From Gymnothorax reevesii (lineage: Eukaryota > Chordata > Actinopteri > Anguilliformes > Muraenidae), in assembly GCA_029721435.1 (NCBI GenBank), contig CM056573.1, positions 152,541,947-152,605,946 of the forward strand: a stretch of 64,000 nucleotides of DNA. Direction: 5' to 3'. This document shows positions 37,301 through 46,830 of this stretch, piece by piece. Position 1 is the first letter of the stretch, and each line of letters starts with the position of its first letter. Made by a program: the position numbers and the translations under genes. Under the pieces are notes generated by a model. That model did no database searches. It saw nothing but the letters and a program-made list of their open reading frames with translations, and was not told the origin of the DNA.

Positions 37301-40300
37301 ATAAGTGAAGCGTGTAATCAATTGCTTGAATTCATCAATCAAGTGCTGAGTAACACTAAAAACCAGCAGACACTGCAGCTCTCCAGGACCAGGCTTGGCC
37401 ATCCTTGAATTATGAGGATATAAGGAAGCGCTGAATTCATCGATGGAGGAATGTATGTGTAAATCTATGGTTGTAAACAACGCGATTATGTGATAACTGT
37501 AACAGATAGTAGAATGGCATAGTATCAATACCATGTTGTATTTTCGCTTCAGAAAATTGATTTTTCTTAACTACTAATTGGGATACCATTGGCTCACTAT
37601 AGCTGAAGTGCTTGCTACAAATTACAATGATTTTTTTCTGTCACAAGAGATCATTGTTTTGAACTGCTAGATAGATAATATAGGGAAGCACATTGAGCAG
37701 TTTGCACTCCAGGCTTAGCCGAGAAGTTTAATACATGCCACTCCTGAAAAACAGGGATGTGACTGGACTTGTGTAAAATTAGCCTCAAATATCGTATTTT
37801 TGCTAAACAATTATTTATCATGACTTAGGTTGATGCTGTTATGTTTAGTGAGAGAATAACAAAATATGTAAGTGCAATATGTGTGTGATAATATTCTGAA
37901 GGAGAGCTACAGCTAAACAGCTAAATTAACAATAATGTTGTTATTGTCCAAATATTTATGCACATTATGCTCCCCAACTACAGAACCTTCTGTCGTTTTG
38001 TCCTAAAGCAGCTGCTTGAAACCAAGGGGAAAGTTTACATATGATGGGCTGTACAGGTCTGGAGGAGATAGGACCTACCAGTTAGAGGAGAACTTGGTCA
38101 CACGCTGGATACTGACAGCAGGAAGGCTCTTGGCCCCTGGCATCACTCGCTTGATAGATGATTATACTTATAACTGGCTAAATTATAATAAAACACTTTA
38201 GTTTGGATGGGAGCTTGTGGCTCCTTGATGGAACAACCCTCCCTCTTTCTTGCCTCACCTTGGAGGTGATGGTAGGTTCTGACAATGGACCGCTGCTGGG
38301 AGAAGATCTCACACTGGTAAGTGCCCTGGTGGTGAATGCGGGCAGAGGAGATGAAGTACAGTTGATCCTTCCCAACAGTCACAAGCCCAAATTGTTCCAC
38401 CTGCTGAGTCTTGATCTTTATGGGAGGAAAGGTCTGTTGTGATCCCAGAGTATATGCTTAATCTCATACGGTCTTATACTTATGAGCACGCACACTCGCA
38501 CACATGCGTGCGTGCGCACACACACACACACACACACGGAAATTTTTTTCTTCTAAAGGGGACAACATTTGGGTCAAGGCTGTATCAGCATAACGTATTT
38601 ATAAGTGCATGGAACTTTTCTGGTGTTTCCCTTGAGAGTTGATATGAATGAAAATAATAGAATGGTACAGCTGCCTCGTATTTTTAAGAATTGAGACGTC
38701 AGTTGTATCAACCAGCTGCCAAAAGTCCCAGTAACCCTAGCCCATAACGACTAAACTACCTCATTGCTCAACAAAGTTGCTCACCTCAGGGGCAAATCTC
38801 CAAACAACCTCGATGTCATTGGGCAAGGGAAACTGGACGTCACATTGCATCTCAGTGCTGTTGCTTTCTCCAACTATGAGATCCATCACTTTACAACACA
38901 GATACAGATCATAAGCAAATTTCTTAACTTGTTTACTTAAAATAAATTTGATGGGCAGGATGAACTGCCTCGATCATTTCAATGAATTAAATAACGCCCT
39001 TAATACTTAATAATGCCCTCCACAAAAGTGAGTGTATGAGATGGTTGTTTGAGCAGTAATTTCACAAAGGCAGGTGGAGAATGAATAGTATGGCGAGTGG
39101 ACGAAAGCTATAGTCTTACATATGGCAGAATTGTCTTAGGACTTTTGCTCAAACCTCAAATTACAGATCTTCTGTTTGGCAAACATAGATGCTCAGTTGA
39201 AGTATGTGTTTGTTATGTGTCCACAACCTGTACCATATAATAGTACAAAGCCAGGCTGCACTTGTTAATTCTAAATTGTTGTATGTGCTCACAAATGAGA
39301 TAACTATTACTGAACACTTGATATTGTTCATTTGCTCAGTCTTTCTTGTTGTTTTTCAGGGTCCAACCTTGATCCTGTGCATGCAGAACACCTGTCTATG
39401 TTGATTTATATTCCAGCTGCAATTACAATGCCAGACATTTAACCGGCTGTAAATAATTTGAAAACAAGATGCTTTTTATGTGTGATTACTGCAAATTCCA
39501 AAATCACATTCTGTGTTAAACAGTTATGAATGCCACAGTGTAGACAGTGTAATGTTTTCATAGTATAATAATAAGCGCCATATGACTAATGTATTTTATC
39601 ATTCATGTCATTATAAAGGCATTTCCAGCATAAAGATAAATTAGACTACACATAGTAACCCTTATGCAACTAAGTAAGAAATAAATGATTGCTGGTCAAA
39701 ATTGTAGGACTTAAGGATAGACAGAAAACCAGCAGCTACTGAAATCCCCCAAGACTGGGATTTAGATAAAGTACAAACTATTTTACTGTAGGACTATCCC
39801 ACCGAAATAGCAAGCCTTGCAATAATGTTTATGCCATCTTAAACACTAAAAAAGTGAAATCTGATAAAAGTTTGCACATTCTGTACTCCATAGCACTGAG
39901 TGAAAAGTCACCGCGTGAAAAGCATGTCAGCTATTTTATCTATGTGTGCGTAGGACCTCTCCTTGAATCACCACCTTATCGTGGTGGAGGGGTTTGAGTA
40001 CCTGGATGATCCCAGGAGCTATGTTGTTTGGGGCTTATTTCCCCTGGTAGGGTCTCCCAGGGCAAACAGGTCCTAGGTGACGGGTCAGACTAAGAGCGGT
40101 TCCAATGCCCCCAATGAAGAAAATCACATCAAGGAAAGTTACTTCGCCCGAAGTGACGTCACCGCGACCCCACCCTGGAGCCAGGCTTGGGGTTGGGGCT
40201 GGCAGGCGAGCGCCTGGCGGTCAGGTCTCCACCCACAGGACCCGGCCGGGCACAGCCCCGATCAAGTGATGTGGGCCCGCATTCCCATAGGCCCATCACC

Positions 40301-43300
40301 CGCAGGAGGGTTCAGAAGGGCTGATGCTAAGCGTTTTGGGTGGCAGTCGTGGGCGGTGGCCCCAACGACCCAATGCCTGGACATGGAATCTGGCTATGGG
40401 GAAATGGAATGTTACCTCGCTGGGGGGGAAGGAGCCTGAGCGTGTGTGGGAGATTGAGCGCTCTGGAACCCAACTCCTTGAGGGAGACTGGACCCTCTTC
40501 TATTCTGGCGTTGCCCGCAGTGAGAGGCGGTGGGCTGGTGTGGGCTTGATTATAGCCCCCCAGCTTAGCCGCCATGTGTTGGAGTTTTTCCCGGTGAACG
40601 AGAGGGTTGCTGCCCTGCACCTTCGGGTCCGGGACAGGTGCCTCACTGTTGTTTCGTCTTATGGGACGAATGACAGTGCAGAGTACCTGGCCTTCTTGGA
40701 GTCCATCGGAGGGGTACTGGAAAGTGCTCCGACTGGGGACTCCATCGTTCTGCTGGGAGACTTCAACTCCCACATGGGCAGCGACAATGTAACCTGGAGG
40801 GGCATGATTGGGAGGAACGATCTCCCCGATCTGAACCAGAGTGGTGTTCTGTTATTGGACTTCCGTGCTAGTCACAGTTTTTCCATAACGAACACCTTAT
40901 TCAAACATAAGGGTGTCCATCAGTGCACGTGGCACGAGGACACCCGAGGCCGGAGGTCAATGATCAACTTTGTGGTCGTATCATCTGACCTTTGGCCGTA
41001 TGTCTTGGACACTCGGGTGAAGTGAGGGGCTGAGCTGTCCACTGATCACCACCTGGTGGTGAGTTGGATCCGCTGGCGGAGGAGGAAGCTGGACAGACTA
41101 GGCAGGCTCAAACATGTTGTGAGGGTCTGTTGGGAACGTCTGGCGGAACCCTCTGTCAGAGGGGTTTTCAACTCTCACCTCTGGGAGAGCTTTGACTAGA
41201 TCCCAAGGCTGGAGACATTGAGCCTGAATGGACCGTGTTCTCCACCACCATTGTTGATGCGGCCGTTCGGAGCTGTGGCTGTAAGGTTTCCGGCACGTTA
41301 CGGCGGCAATCCCTGAACCCGGAGGTGGACACCGGAAGTAAGGGATGCCGTCAAGCTGAAGAAGGTGTCCTATTGAGCTTAGCTAGCTCATAGGACTCCT
41401 GAGGCAGCTGACAGGTACCGGCAGGCTAAACGTGCTGCGACCCAGGCGGTGGCGGAAGAAAAAACTTGGGTATGAGAAAAGTTCGGGGAGGCCATGGAGG
41501 AGGATTATCGGTCAGCCCCGAAGAGATTCTGGCAAACCGTCCAGAGCCTCAGAAGGGGGACACAGTGCCCTGCCAACACTGTTTACAGTGGGGGTAGGGA
41601 GCTGTTGACTTCGACTGGGGATATTGTCGACCAGTGGAAGGAATACTTCCAGGATCTCCTCAATCCCACTGACATGCCTTCCGTAGAGGAAGCAGAGGAT
41701 GGGGACCCAGAGGCTGATTCATCCATCACTCGGGTTGAAGTTACTGAGGTAGTTCGGAAGCTCTTCGGTGGCAAGGCACCGGGGGCGGATGAGATCCGCC
41801 CTGAGTATTTTAAGTCCCTGGATGTTGCAGGGCTGTCTTTGGTCACACACCTCTGCAGCATCACGTGGCAGTTGGGGACAGTGCCTCTGGACTGGCAGAT
41901 CGGGGTGGTGGTCCCTCTATTCAAAAAAGGGGACTGGAGGGTGTGCACCAACTACAGGGGGATCACACTCTTCAGCCTCCCAAGTAAAGTCTATTCCAGG
42001 GTGCTGGACAGCACAATTCAGCCGATAGTTGAACCCCTGATTCAGGAGGAACAACGCGGTTTTCGTCCTGGCCGCGGAACACTGGACCAGCTCTATACCC
42101 TCCGCAGGGTGCTTGAGAGTTCATGGGAGTTTGCCGAACCAGTTCACGTGTTTTGTGGACTTGGAGAAGATATTCTACCTTGTCCCTTGTGGCATACTGT
42201 GGGAGGTGCTTCGGGAGTATGGAGTTCAGGGCCCTCTATTAAGGGCCGTGTGGTCTCTGTATGACCGGAACAGGAGCTTAGTTCGCATTGCCAGCGGTAA
42301 GTCAGACCTGGTCCCGGTGCATGTTGGACTCTGGCAGGGCTGCCCTATTTTAACGGTTCTGTTCATTATTTTTATGGACAGAATTTCTAGACGCAGCCAG
42401 GAGCCGGAGGGAGTCCAGTTTGGGGACCACAGGATCTCATCTCTGTTTATGCGGATGTTGTCGTCCTGTTGGATCCTTCAATCCAGGATGTTCAGCATGT
42501 ACTGGGGCAGTTTGCAGCTGAGTGTGAAGCGGCTGGGATGAGAATCAGCACTTCCAAGTCTGAGGCTATGGTTTTCGACCGGAAAAAGGTGGCGGGCCCC
42601 CTGTGGGTTGGAGGAGAGCTCCTGACTCAAGTGGATGAGTTCAAGTATCTTGGGGTTTTGTTCACGAGTGAGGGAAGGATGGTGCATGAGATTGACAGAT
42701 GGATCGGTGCAGCAGCAGCAGTAATGCGGTCATTGTACCAATCTGTTGTGGTGAAGGAGGAGCAGAGCCGAAAGGCGAAACTTTCAATTTACCAGTCAAT
42801 CTACGTTCCTACCCTCACCTATGTCAGGAACTTTGGGTCATGACCGAAAGAACGAAACCTCGGATACAAGCCGCTGAAATGGGTTTCCTCCACAGGGTGC
42901 CAAGGTGCTCCCTTAGAGATAGGGTAAGGAGCTCTGTCACCCGGGAGGAGCACAGAGTAGAGCCGCTATTTCTCCACGTTGAGAGGAGCCAGCTGAGGTG
43001 GCTCAGGCATCTATATCGGATGACCCCTGGACGCCTTCCTGGGAGGTTGTTCTGGGCATGCCTCACCAGGAGGAGGCCCCGAGGAAGACCCAGGACACGC
43101 TGGAGGGACTATGTTGCTCAGCTGGCCAGGGAACGCCTCGGGATACCCCCGGAGGAACTGGAGGAAGTGTCTAGGGAGAGGGAGGTCTGGGGATCCTTGC
43201 TTAGACTGCTGCCCCGCGACCCGGCCCCGGATAAGCGGAAGAAGATGGATGGATGGATGGATGGATGGTGTGCGTAGGAATATACAAACGCATGCTTGCA

Positions 43301-43500
43301 TGTAAAAAAACAAGTAGTTTTTTCTCAAAAAGTTGGTGTCCGGGCCACCTTGAAATTTAAAGTTAACCGAATTTAAGTGCGCAAGTTGAGGTAATTTTGT
43401 AATGATTCAAATTTTCCTCAACTTAGAAGGAGTATCTTTTTTTTTTTATAGTGTGAAAACCTGTGGGAACGTCCTCTCTAATCATTGTCTGTTTTCTGAA

Positions 43501-43534
<34 letters not shown>

Positions 43535-46500
43535 TGTGTCTGTGCGTGTGTCTGCCGATGTGTTTGACTGCCTGAAGGGGGCTGGGTAGGCTAGGCTGCA
43601 AGATTACGGGATTGGATGGAGGTGTTGATCAATACTGATGCTTACCAGGACAGTCCAGAGGATATTCACAGCTGTCGTACAGACAGGTGACACAGTTATA
43701 AACAGCGCCTGATTCCTGAAAGCCTGTAAATCGCCAAATAATAAAAAAAAGAATTTGGGGGAACAAACAGAGATATTTTTATTCTCTGAAAACCATCTTC
43801 AACGCAGACAAGATACTAAACAGATGTTTTTAGATTTCGGCAAGAGAATTTGAGAGAATGTCATGATATAAGCAAATGTAAATTACAAAATACTTCTCCA
43901 CGAAATTGGCAGGAGCAAGGGCAGGAAAATGGTCTCTAGGATCAGAAATATTGCAGTAATATTTCTGAGAATGAAGGAGATTTGAGATCCCAAATGAAAG
44001 GTTAACCTTCTCCACATTATAAAGTTAGTAAATCAGCATCAGAGGACGCTGGTACTCACCACAAGGAGGGTAGCATCCAGTAGCTAATGAAAGATAAAGA
44101 GATGTTCAACCTCAAGCAGAGTATTTCTCCATCGTGACAGGTTTATTTCAAAGTTGTCAACATCATAGGACCACATATCGGAATTGAATCTTAGACAACT
44201 GTATTATCAATTGGTTAGCTTTTTTGGTTATAGGATTTGTTTTTTTGTTTTGTTTTGTTTATGTTTTTACAGTGTATCACTAATATTTGCCATTTGCCTG
44301 GTCAAGGTCTCCCTAGTAAAACTTCCTGTTAAGCATAGTCAATAGAGAGCAGTTGTCAAAGATTCAAGATTCCATGTCAACTGTTTTTCTGTTCTGGTGC
44401 CTCAGGGGGAAACATCATATCCACTGTATATCGAGGCAACGAATGTTTCCGGCGAGATATTGGACAGTCAAAGGAAGAAATAGAGCATCAACAAATGCTT
44501 CCTTGAACCTGGGCACAACACAAGTCAGAGAAATCTCTTTAATGTCATTACAGGCCAATAGGTGGAGTTTAGGAAACGGTGGCAAGGTACAACGTTGTAA
44601 ATGAGAACTTCTCTTCTGCCCTAAGCCAAATAAGTTTGTGTGTGCATTTGTGCTGAGTCTGAGCATGGGTATCCATACATACATGGAACTCACCAGTATG
44701 TGCACAGAGACACAGCATAAAAATTCCACCTTGGCATAAACAGTACATTTCATATCCCTATAAATTAATGCTGATAATATTTATTTTGACCTCATACTCA
44801 TATATGCAACTATAAAGCAAGGATTCTCTCTCTGTGTGAGAATGAGTGTCTTTTGCATATATCGAGATTCGCTGATTCCGATCTACTTCACTCCTGGCGA
44901 TTCTTCTGCTGGCAACCCAAGGATACGCGGAGTCAAATTTGGTGCGATTTGGAAACGGGGCATTTTCAGTATTGATAAACTTTGAATAAATAAGTGAACA
45001 GCACTCTGAGCAGCAATGAGGGCGGGGCTTCAGGGCTCTGCAAACTGAGTTGAGCTGTGGCTCATAGTTTGTGCATTTTGAACGGCACAGTCTGAGTTGT
45101 TTTTAAATCCAATTTGCTGGAGTATAGAGCGTAAAAGGAGAAACTGCATCACTGTCCACATACTTTGCAACTGCTTTATATAAATCAGATTCTTGGAAAA
45201 AATTAAATTAGGGGGAAAACGACTGCTTCTCACCTCGAGGCAACTTGGACGCTGCAGTGATGAAGTGGTCAGCAGCTGCCAGTAACCTCTCTTCATACAC
45301 AGAGTCTTACAGATCGCACAGGAGAGAGAGAGAATGAGTATGATCCCGACATGCTGCTCATAGCCATTCTCTGCCCTCCTTCAGCCACCAGCTCCCGCTG
45401 GCCCTCAACTCTCCCTCATTATCTTCCATTTTCACACTTCTTGTCTCGCTGTCTGACTATCAGAGTGAGGGTGTCTGATGCCAGTGCTTGGTGAAACAGT
45501 GCTACACTTCTGCCCGATAAGTTTTTTTTGTTCCCCTTTATTTTGTCTGTCCTTTCTTGATGTTATTGAAATGCAACTGGTGCTCCTTCACAAATGTGCT
45601 CTCTTTAAATAATTTTAAATGAATAGCTTTTAAATTATTTGTCTCTGTCTCACTCTTCCTGTCTGAAGCATAGACTGTAAAAAAAGATGGACGCAGCTCC
45701 CGGGTCTGAGAAGTGAGGCCGATGCGGAAATCTCAAAAAATAACATTCTATTTAATGGCCAGCAGATGGCGATGTCGGTGGTTGGAGAAAGAAGTTCAAT
45801 GCTATTGAAGTCTATGAGAAAATGACCCTACTTTGCCACCGGATTATTTCAATGATTTTCCACATCATCTTATGGTATCTACCGCAAGTTTCAAGTCTCC
45901 GTCGATATATCGTGATGTTCATTTTTTGTAAAATAAGGTCCCAAGTAGACTGGAATAAAGGATAAAGCCAGAATATACTTTAGGGGCGTGGCAATCCTCT
46001 GGTCCTTGTCCGATACGGCCAGATCCAGGGCCATGTCCTCCTCGGATCTTCAATTCACGCTCTCGTCCGATAGGAATCACACCCGGTTTCAAAATGACAA
46101 AATGGTGCTGTTCAAATTGCCAAAAATCGAGGCTTCTTAAATGGTATGCTGAAACCAGTGGGTGATGTCACCCTTGCTTCGTCCATGTTTTTAGACAGTC
46201 TATGGTCTGAAGTGTAGTGGTCATTGGGTGTCTCAAGCTGCATGATTTGATACCTGGATTTAACTTCTCATCAAATTCCTCCACAAGGGGTATGATCTCA
46301 GCATGCAGGATATCCCTTAATTGTCTGTCATAGCCTCCCCCTGATGAAAACAGACACCTGACTAAATGTGAGCTGATAATTACATCATGCAAAGTCTACT
46401 CTCTTTTTACCTTTTCATAGTCCCAAACATTTCATAGTCTTTCCTGATCTTAGTTTTAAATTATGAAAGTGTCACAACTATGTTTAATCAGTCATCAGTT

Positions 46501-46830
46501 TCCAATGAGTTCATATGTACATTCCATTGAAACAGCAACAACAACAACAACAACAACAATAATAATAATAAAAGTAATAATAAATATTATGACCAATGCA
46601 AAGTCCATGTCCTCACCGACTCGACCAGCCTGGAGCACTTTCTTTTCATGGTTGAAAATCCGATCAATTTTCTTGAAACAAGAGTCCATGTTTCGTACAC
46701 CATATTTGGTAAGAACATGCCCCCAACACAAACGGAGGCTGTCATTAACATCTACAAAGCACTGGAAACAACCAGAAGAGCAAACTATCCAGACACTGAG
46801 AAAAATTGCCCAGATGGCCAATTTCTCCAT
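31166..46830 (-). CDS. spaca6: spaca6, sperm acrosome membrane-associated protein 6 (nine-exon model)
   Basis: Exons in transcript order: 46830-46617, 46340-46254, 45305-45234, 44325-44281 (tentative), 44083-44060, 43723-43646, 38888-38785, 38433-38259, 31374-31166. Coding length is 1,008 nt (335 residues plus stop), close to human SPACA6 (about 324). All introns read GT-AG and every junction phase agrees. Domains: signal peptide about 1-19; CFQC motif (C21, C24) opening an IZUMO-like helical region to about residue 140; CYPPC (143-147) and CVTC (158-161) hinge cysteines; an Ig domain with C189, W203 and C249; a C-terminal hydrophobic segment about 310-335. From knowledge of the family, SPACA6 is a sperm-surface protein required for sperm-egg fusion in mouse and zebrafish, acting with IZUMO1 and TMEM81. 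The PLDCPV motif and the CxPPCG hinge match human SPACA6 as I remember it; no alignment was run. IZUMO1 or another family member is less likely because of this hinge. Confidence 0.88.
31884..31906. repeat. (TTAC)n microsatellite
   Basis: Five TTAC units in spaca6 intron 8. Confidence 0.85.
32434..32606. repeat. Inverted repeat (30-bp arms)
   Basis: 32434-32463 and 32577-32606 pair through GTTGCAGATGTCTTA and GTTTGC blocks across about 113 bp. Lies in spaca6 intron 8. Confidence 0.6.
33000..33364 (+). pseudogene. LINE reverse transcriptase C-terminal fragment
   Basis: Reads LQKMMIRAVCG, then after a frameshift RYGLLRLAELNVHQ and MMYQVVHNINSRLSELVPVY, then KGPQIWNELDECMK, the usual CR1/L2-type LINE tail. 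It ends abruptly against the Gypsy fragment. Confidence 0.7.
33365..36513 (+). pseudogene. Gypsy pol remnant: INT then RT then RNase H
   Basis: The integrase zinc finger (GDHLGVNK ... CKTCHTC) is at about 34025-34140. DDE-type blocks follow: VIVDCVSPL, a second aspartate block interrupted by a stop near 34372, and HPESQGALERFH with the glutamate. RT spans about 35260-36020: KPDGSTRFCTDYRKVNAVTR, FLTKIDLSKGNW, LPFGMKNAPAMFQR and the active-site YIDDLI. RNase H is at about 36140-36480 with FSIAVDANG and IVYTDHNPL. Multiple stops and frameshifts make it inactive. Confidence 0.88.
36659..37132 (+). repeat. Gypsy 3' LTR (474 bp)
   Basis: Starts TGTAATGTG and ends AATGTTACA, with inverted TGTAA/TTACA tips. 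A TATATAAGG box lies near 36817. A purine-rich stretch (TTTTGGAATGGAGG) precedes it, as a polypurine tract should. The matching 5' LTR was not found. Confidence 0.75.
37290..37410 (-). mobile_element. Partial hAT MITE
   Basis: Minus strand has GGATGGCCAAGCCTGGTCCT and GGAGAGCTGCAGTG, resembling the end of a common fish hAT MITE. The other end and the duplication are not visible. Confidence 0.4.
38259..38433 (-). CDS. spaca6: spaca6 exon 8: second half of Ig domain
   Basis: 175 nt, acceptor ACAACAG, donor GTGAGG. It contains ARIHHQGTYQCEI, a typical Ig F-strand with C249, matching ...LTHRGTFSCVI in human SPACA6 as recalled. It enters in phase 0 and leaves in phase 1. The following 6.9-kb intron holds a Gypsy fragment in the opposite orientation. 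Confidence 0.88.
38514..38537. repeat. (CA)n microsatellite
   Basis: About 11 CA units in spaca6 intron 7, just upstream of exon 8. Confidence 0.85.
38785..38888 (-). CDS. spaca6: spaca6 exon 7: first half of Ig domain
   Basis: 104 nt ending in phase 0 at a GTGAGC donor. It carries the first Ig cysteine (C189) and core tryptophan (W203), with an N-glycosylation sequon NST at 183-185. Together with exon 6 it reads DCPV at the junction, as in human SPACA6. The intron before it (38889-43645) holds a 3.3-kb LINE. Confidence 0.88.
40324..41025 (+). pseudogene. LINE apurinic-type endonuclease domain
   Basis: Contains MGKWNVTSL (catalytic Asn block), SIVLLGDFNSHMG (LGDFN), and TRGRRSMINFVVVSSD, where the usual IDF is INF. 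A TGA at 41023 stops it just before the conserved STDHHLVV, which is still present in the DNA after the stop. Confidence 0.85.
41494..42843 (+). pseudogene. LINE reverse transcriptase, frameshifted
   Basis: Contains GGKAPGADEIRPEY, VVVPLFKKGD, NYRGITL, EEQRGFRPGRGTLDQ and a VDLEKIF block (normally VDLEKAF). A frameshift near 42140 moves to another frame. The active-site FADD reads YADV in its best frame, so the second aspartate is lost. The C-terminal region continues to about 43250 with RRPRGRPRTRWRDYV. Confidence 0.88.
43501..43539. repeat. (TG)n microsatellite
   Basis: About 19 units with one interruption, in spaca6 intron 6. Confidence 0.9.
43646..43723 (-). CDS. spaca6: spaca6 exon 6: hinge cysteines
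   Basis: 78 nt, acceptor TTTACAG, donor GTAAGC, phase 1 in and out. It encodes NCVTCLYDSCEYPLDCP, the second CxxC and the PLDCP motif that joins the helical bundle to the Ig domain in SPACA6. Confidence 0.88.
44060..44083 (-). CDS. spaca6: spaca6 exon 5: 24-nt microexon
   Basis: 24 nt encoding TGCYPPC, with a pyrimidine-rich acceptor ending TTTCATTAG and a consensus GTGAGT donor. The CYPPC motif matches CIPPC of human SPACA6 (from memory), and the last base joins exon 6 to complete a glycine codon. Gene finders often miss exons this short. Confidence 0.8.
44281..44325 (-). CDS. spaca6: spaca6 exon 4 (tentative)
   Basis: 45 nt between an AACAG acceptor and a weak GTGATA donor. I chose it because it is open in the needed frame, links exons 3 and 5 in the right phase (1 in, 1 out) and begins GSF, as the corresponding human segment does. 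It is about eight residues shorter than the human segment. I scanned the rest of 44084-45233 by eye and found no better phase-compatible exon, but the donor is poor and another exon could be the true one. Confidence 0.45.
45234..45305 (-). CDS. spaca6: spaca6 exon 3: helical bundle
   Basis: 72 nt with a GTGAGA donor, phase 1 on both sides. It contains VYEERLLAAADHF, which lines up with NYDERSHLHDTF of human SPACA6 as recalled. The acceptor is CTGTAAG. The intron upstream (45306-46253) contains a complete 536-bp hAT-like element. Confidence 0.82.
45669..46204. mobile_element. hAT-like element (536 bp) with perfect 8-bp duplication
   Basis: Ends CATAGACTGT and ACAGTCTATG, extending imperfectly to ATGGACG. 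Exact duplication gtctgaag at 45661-45668 and 46205-46212. No ORF. Lies in spaca6 intron 2. Confidence 0.88.
46254..46340 (-). CDS. spaca6: spaca6 exon 2: helical bundle
   Basis: 87 nt, entered and left in phase 1. The acceptor is pyrimidine-rich and ends TTTTCATCAG; the donor is GTATCA. It encodes an acidic amphipathic helix containing LRDILHAEIIPLVEEF, as expected for the four-helix IZUMO-type domain. The phase joins exon 1 exactly through a shared glycine codon. Confidence 0.82.
46534..46571. repeat. (CAA)n(TAA)n microsatellite
   Basis: About eight CAA then four AAT units in spaca6 intron 1. Confidence 0.9.
46617..46830 (-). CDS. spaca6: spaca6 exon 1: signal peptide and first CxxC
   Basis: Starts at the ATG on 46830-46828. 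Residues 1-19 form a hydrophobic signal peptide ending near CSS, followed by GCFQCF, the CxxC that opens the mature IZUMO-like bundle. C35 and C51 follow. The donor is GTGAGG (46616-46611) and the exon ends in phase 1. Human SPACA6 has a matching cysteine spacing (CLLC, then LRIC, then EEC) from memory. The opposite-strand reading across this exon is a shadow. Confidence 0.85.

Larger units (their letters stand above)
39950..43268 (+). mobile_element. Non-LTR retrotransposon, about 3.3 kb, (GGAT)n tail
   Basis: A 5' leader near 39960 (TCACCACCTTATCGTGGTGG) precedes an APE-type endonuclease, an RT and a C-terminal Arg-rich region. It ends in a GGATGGATGGATGG tail, as in fish I/Nimb-type or related LINEs; the exact clade is not certain. 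It sits in spaca6 intron 6, antisense to the gene. Confidence 0.85.

Noticed and set aside
38016..38160. Possible extra spaca6 exon downstream of exon 8 (minus strand, GTAGGT donor)
   Set aside because: In the phase required after exon 8 it reaches a stop within 21 codons and does not resemble SPACA6, while exon 9 at 31 kb fits in phase and content.
44415..44753. 112-codon minus-strand ORF with FKEAFVDALF, considered as spaca6 exon 4
   Set aside because: There is no donor at the right place, and the acceptor phase conflicts with exon 3. The resemblance is short and probably chance.
46411..46448. Candidate 38-nt spaca6 exon reading like KDYEMFGTMK on the minus strand
   Set aside because: It resembles a human SPACA6 segment, but once exon 1 (46830-46617) was found it was redundant. 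Its phase only fits exon 2 through a weaker alternative acceptor, whereas exon 1 joins exon 2 directly in phase.
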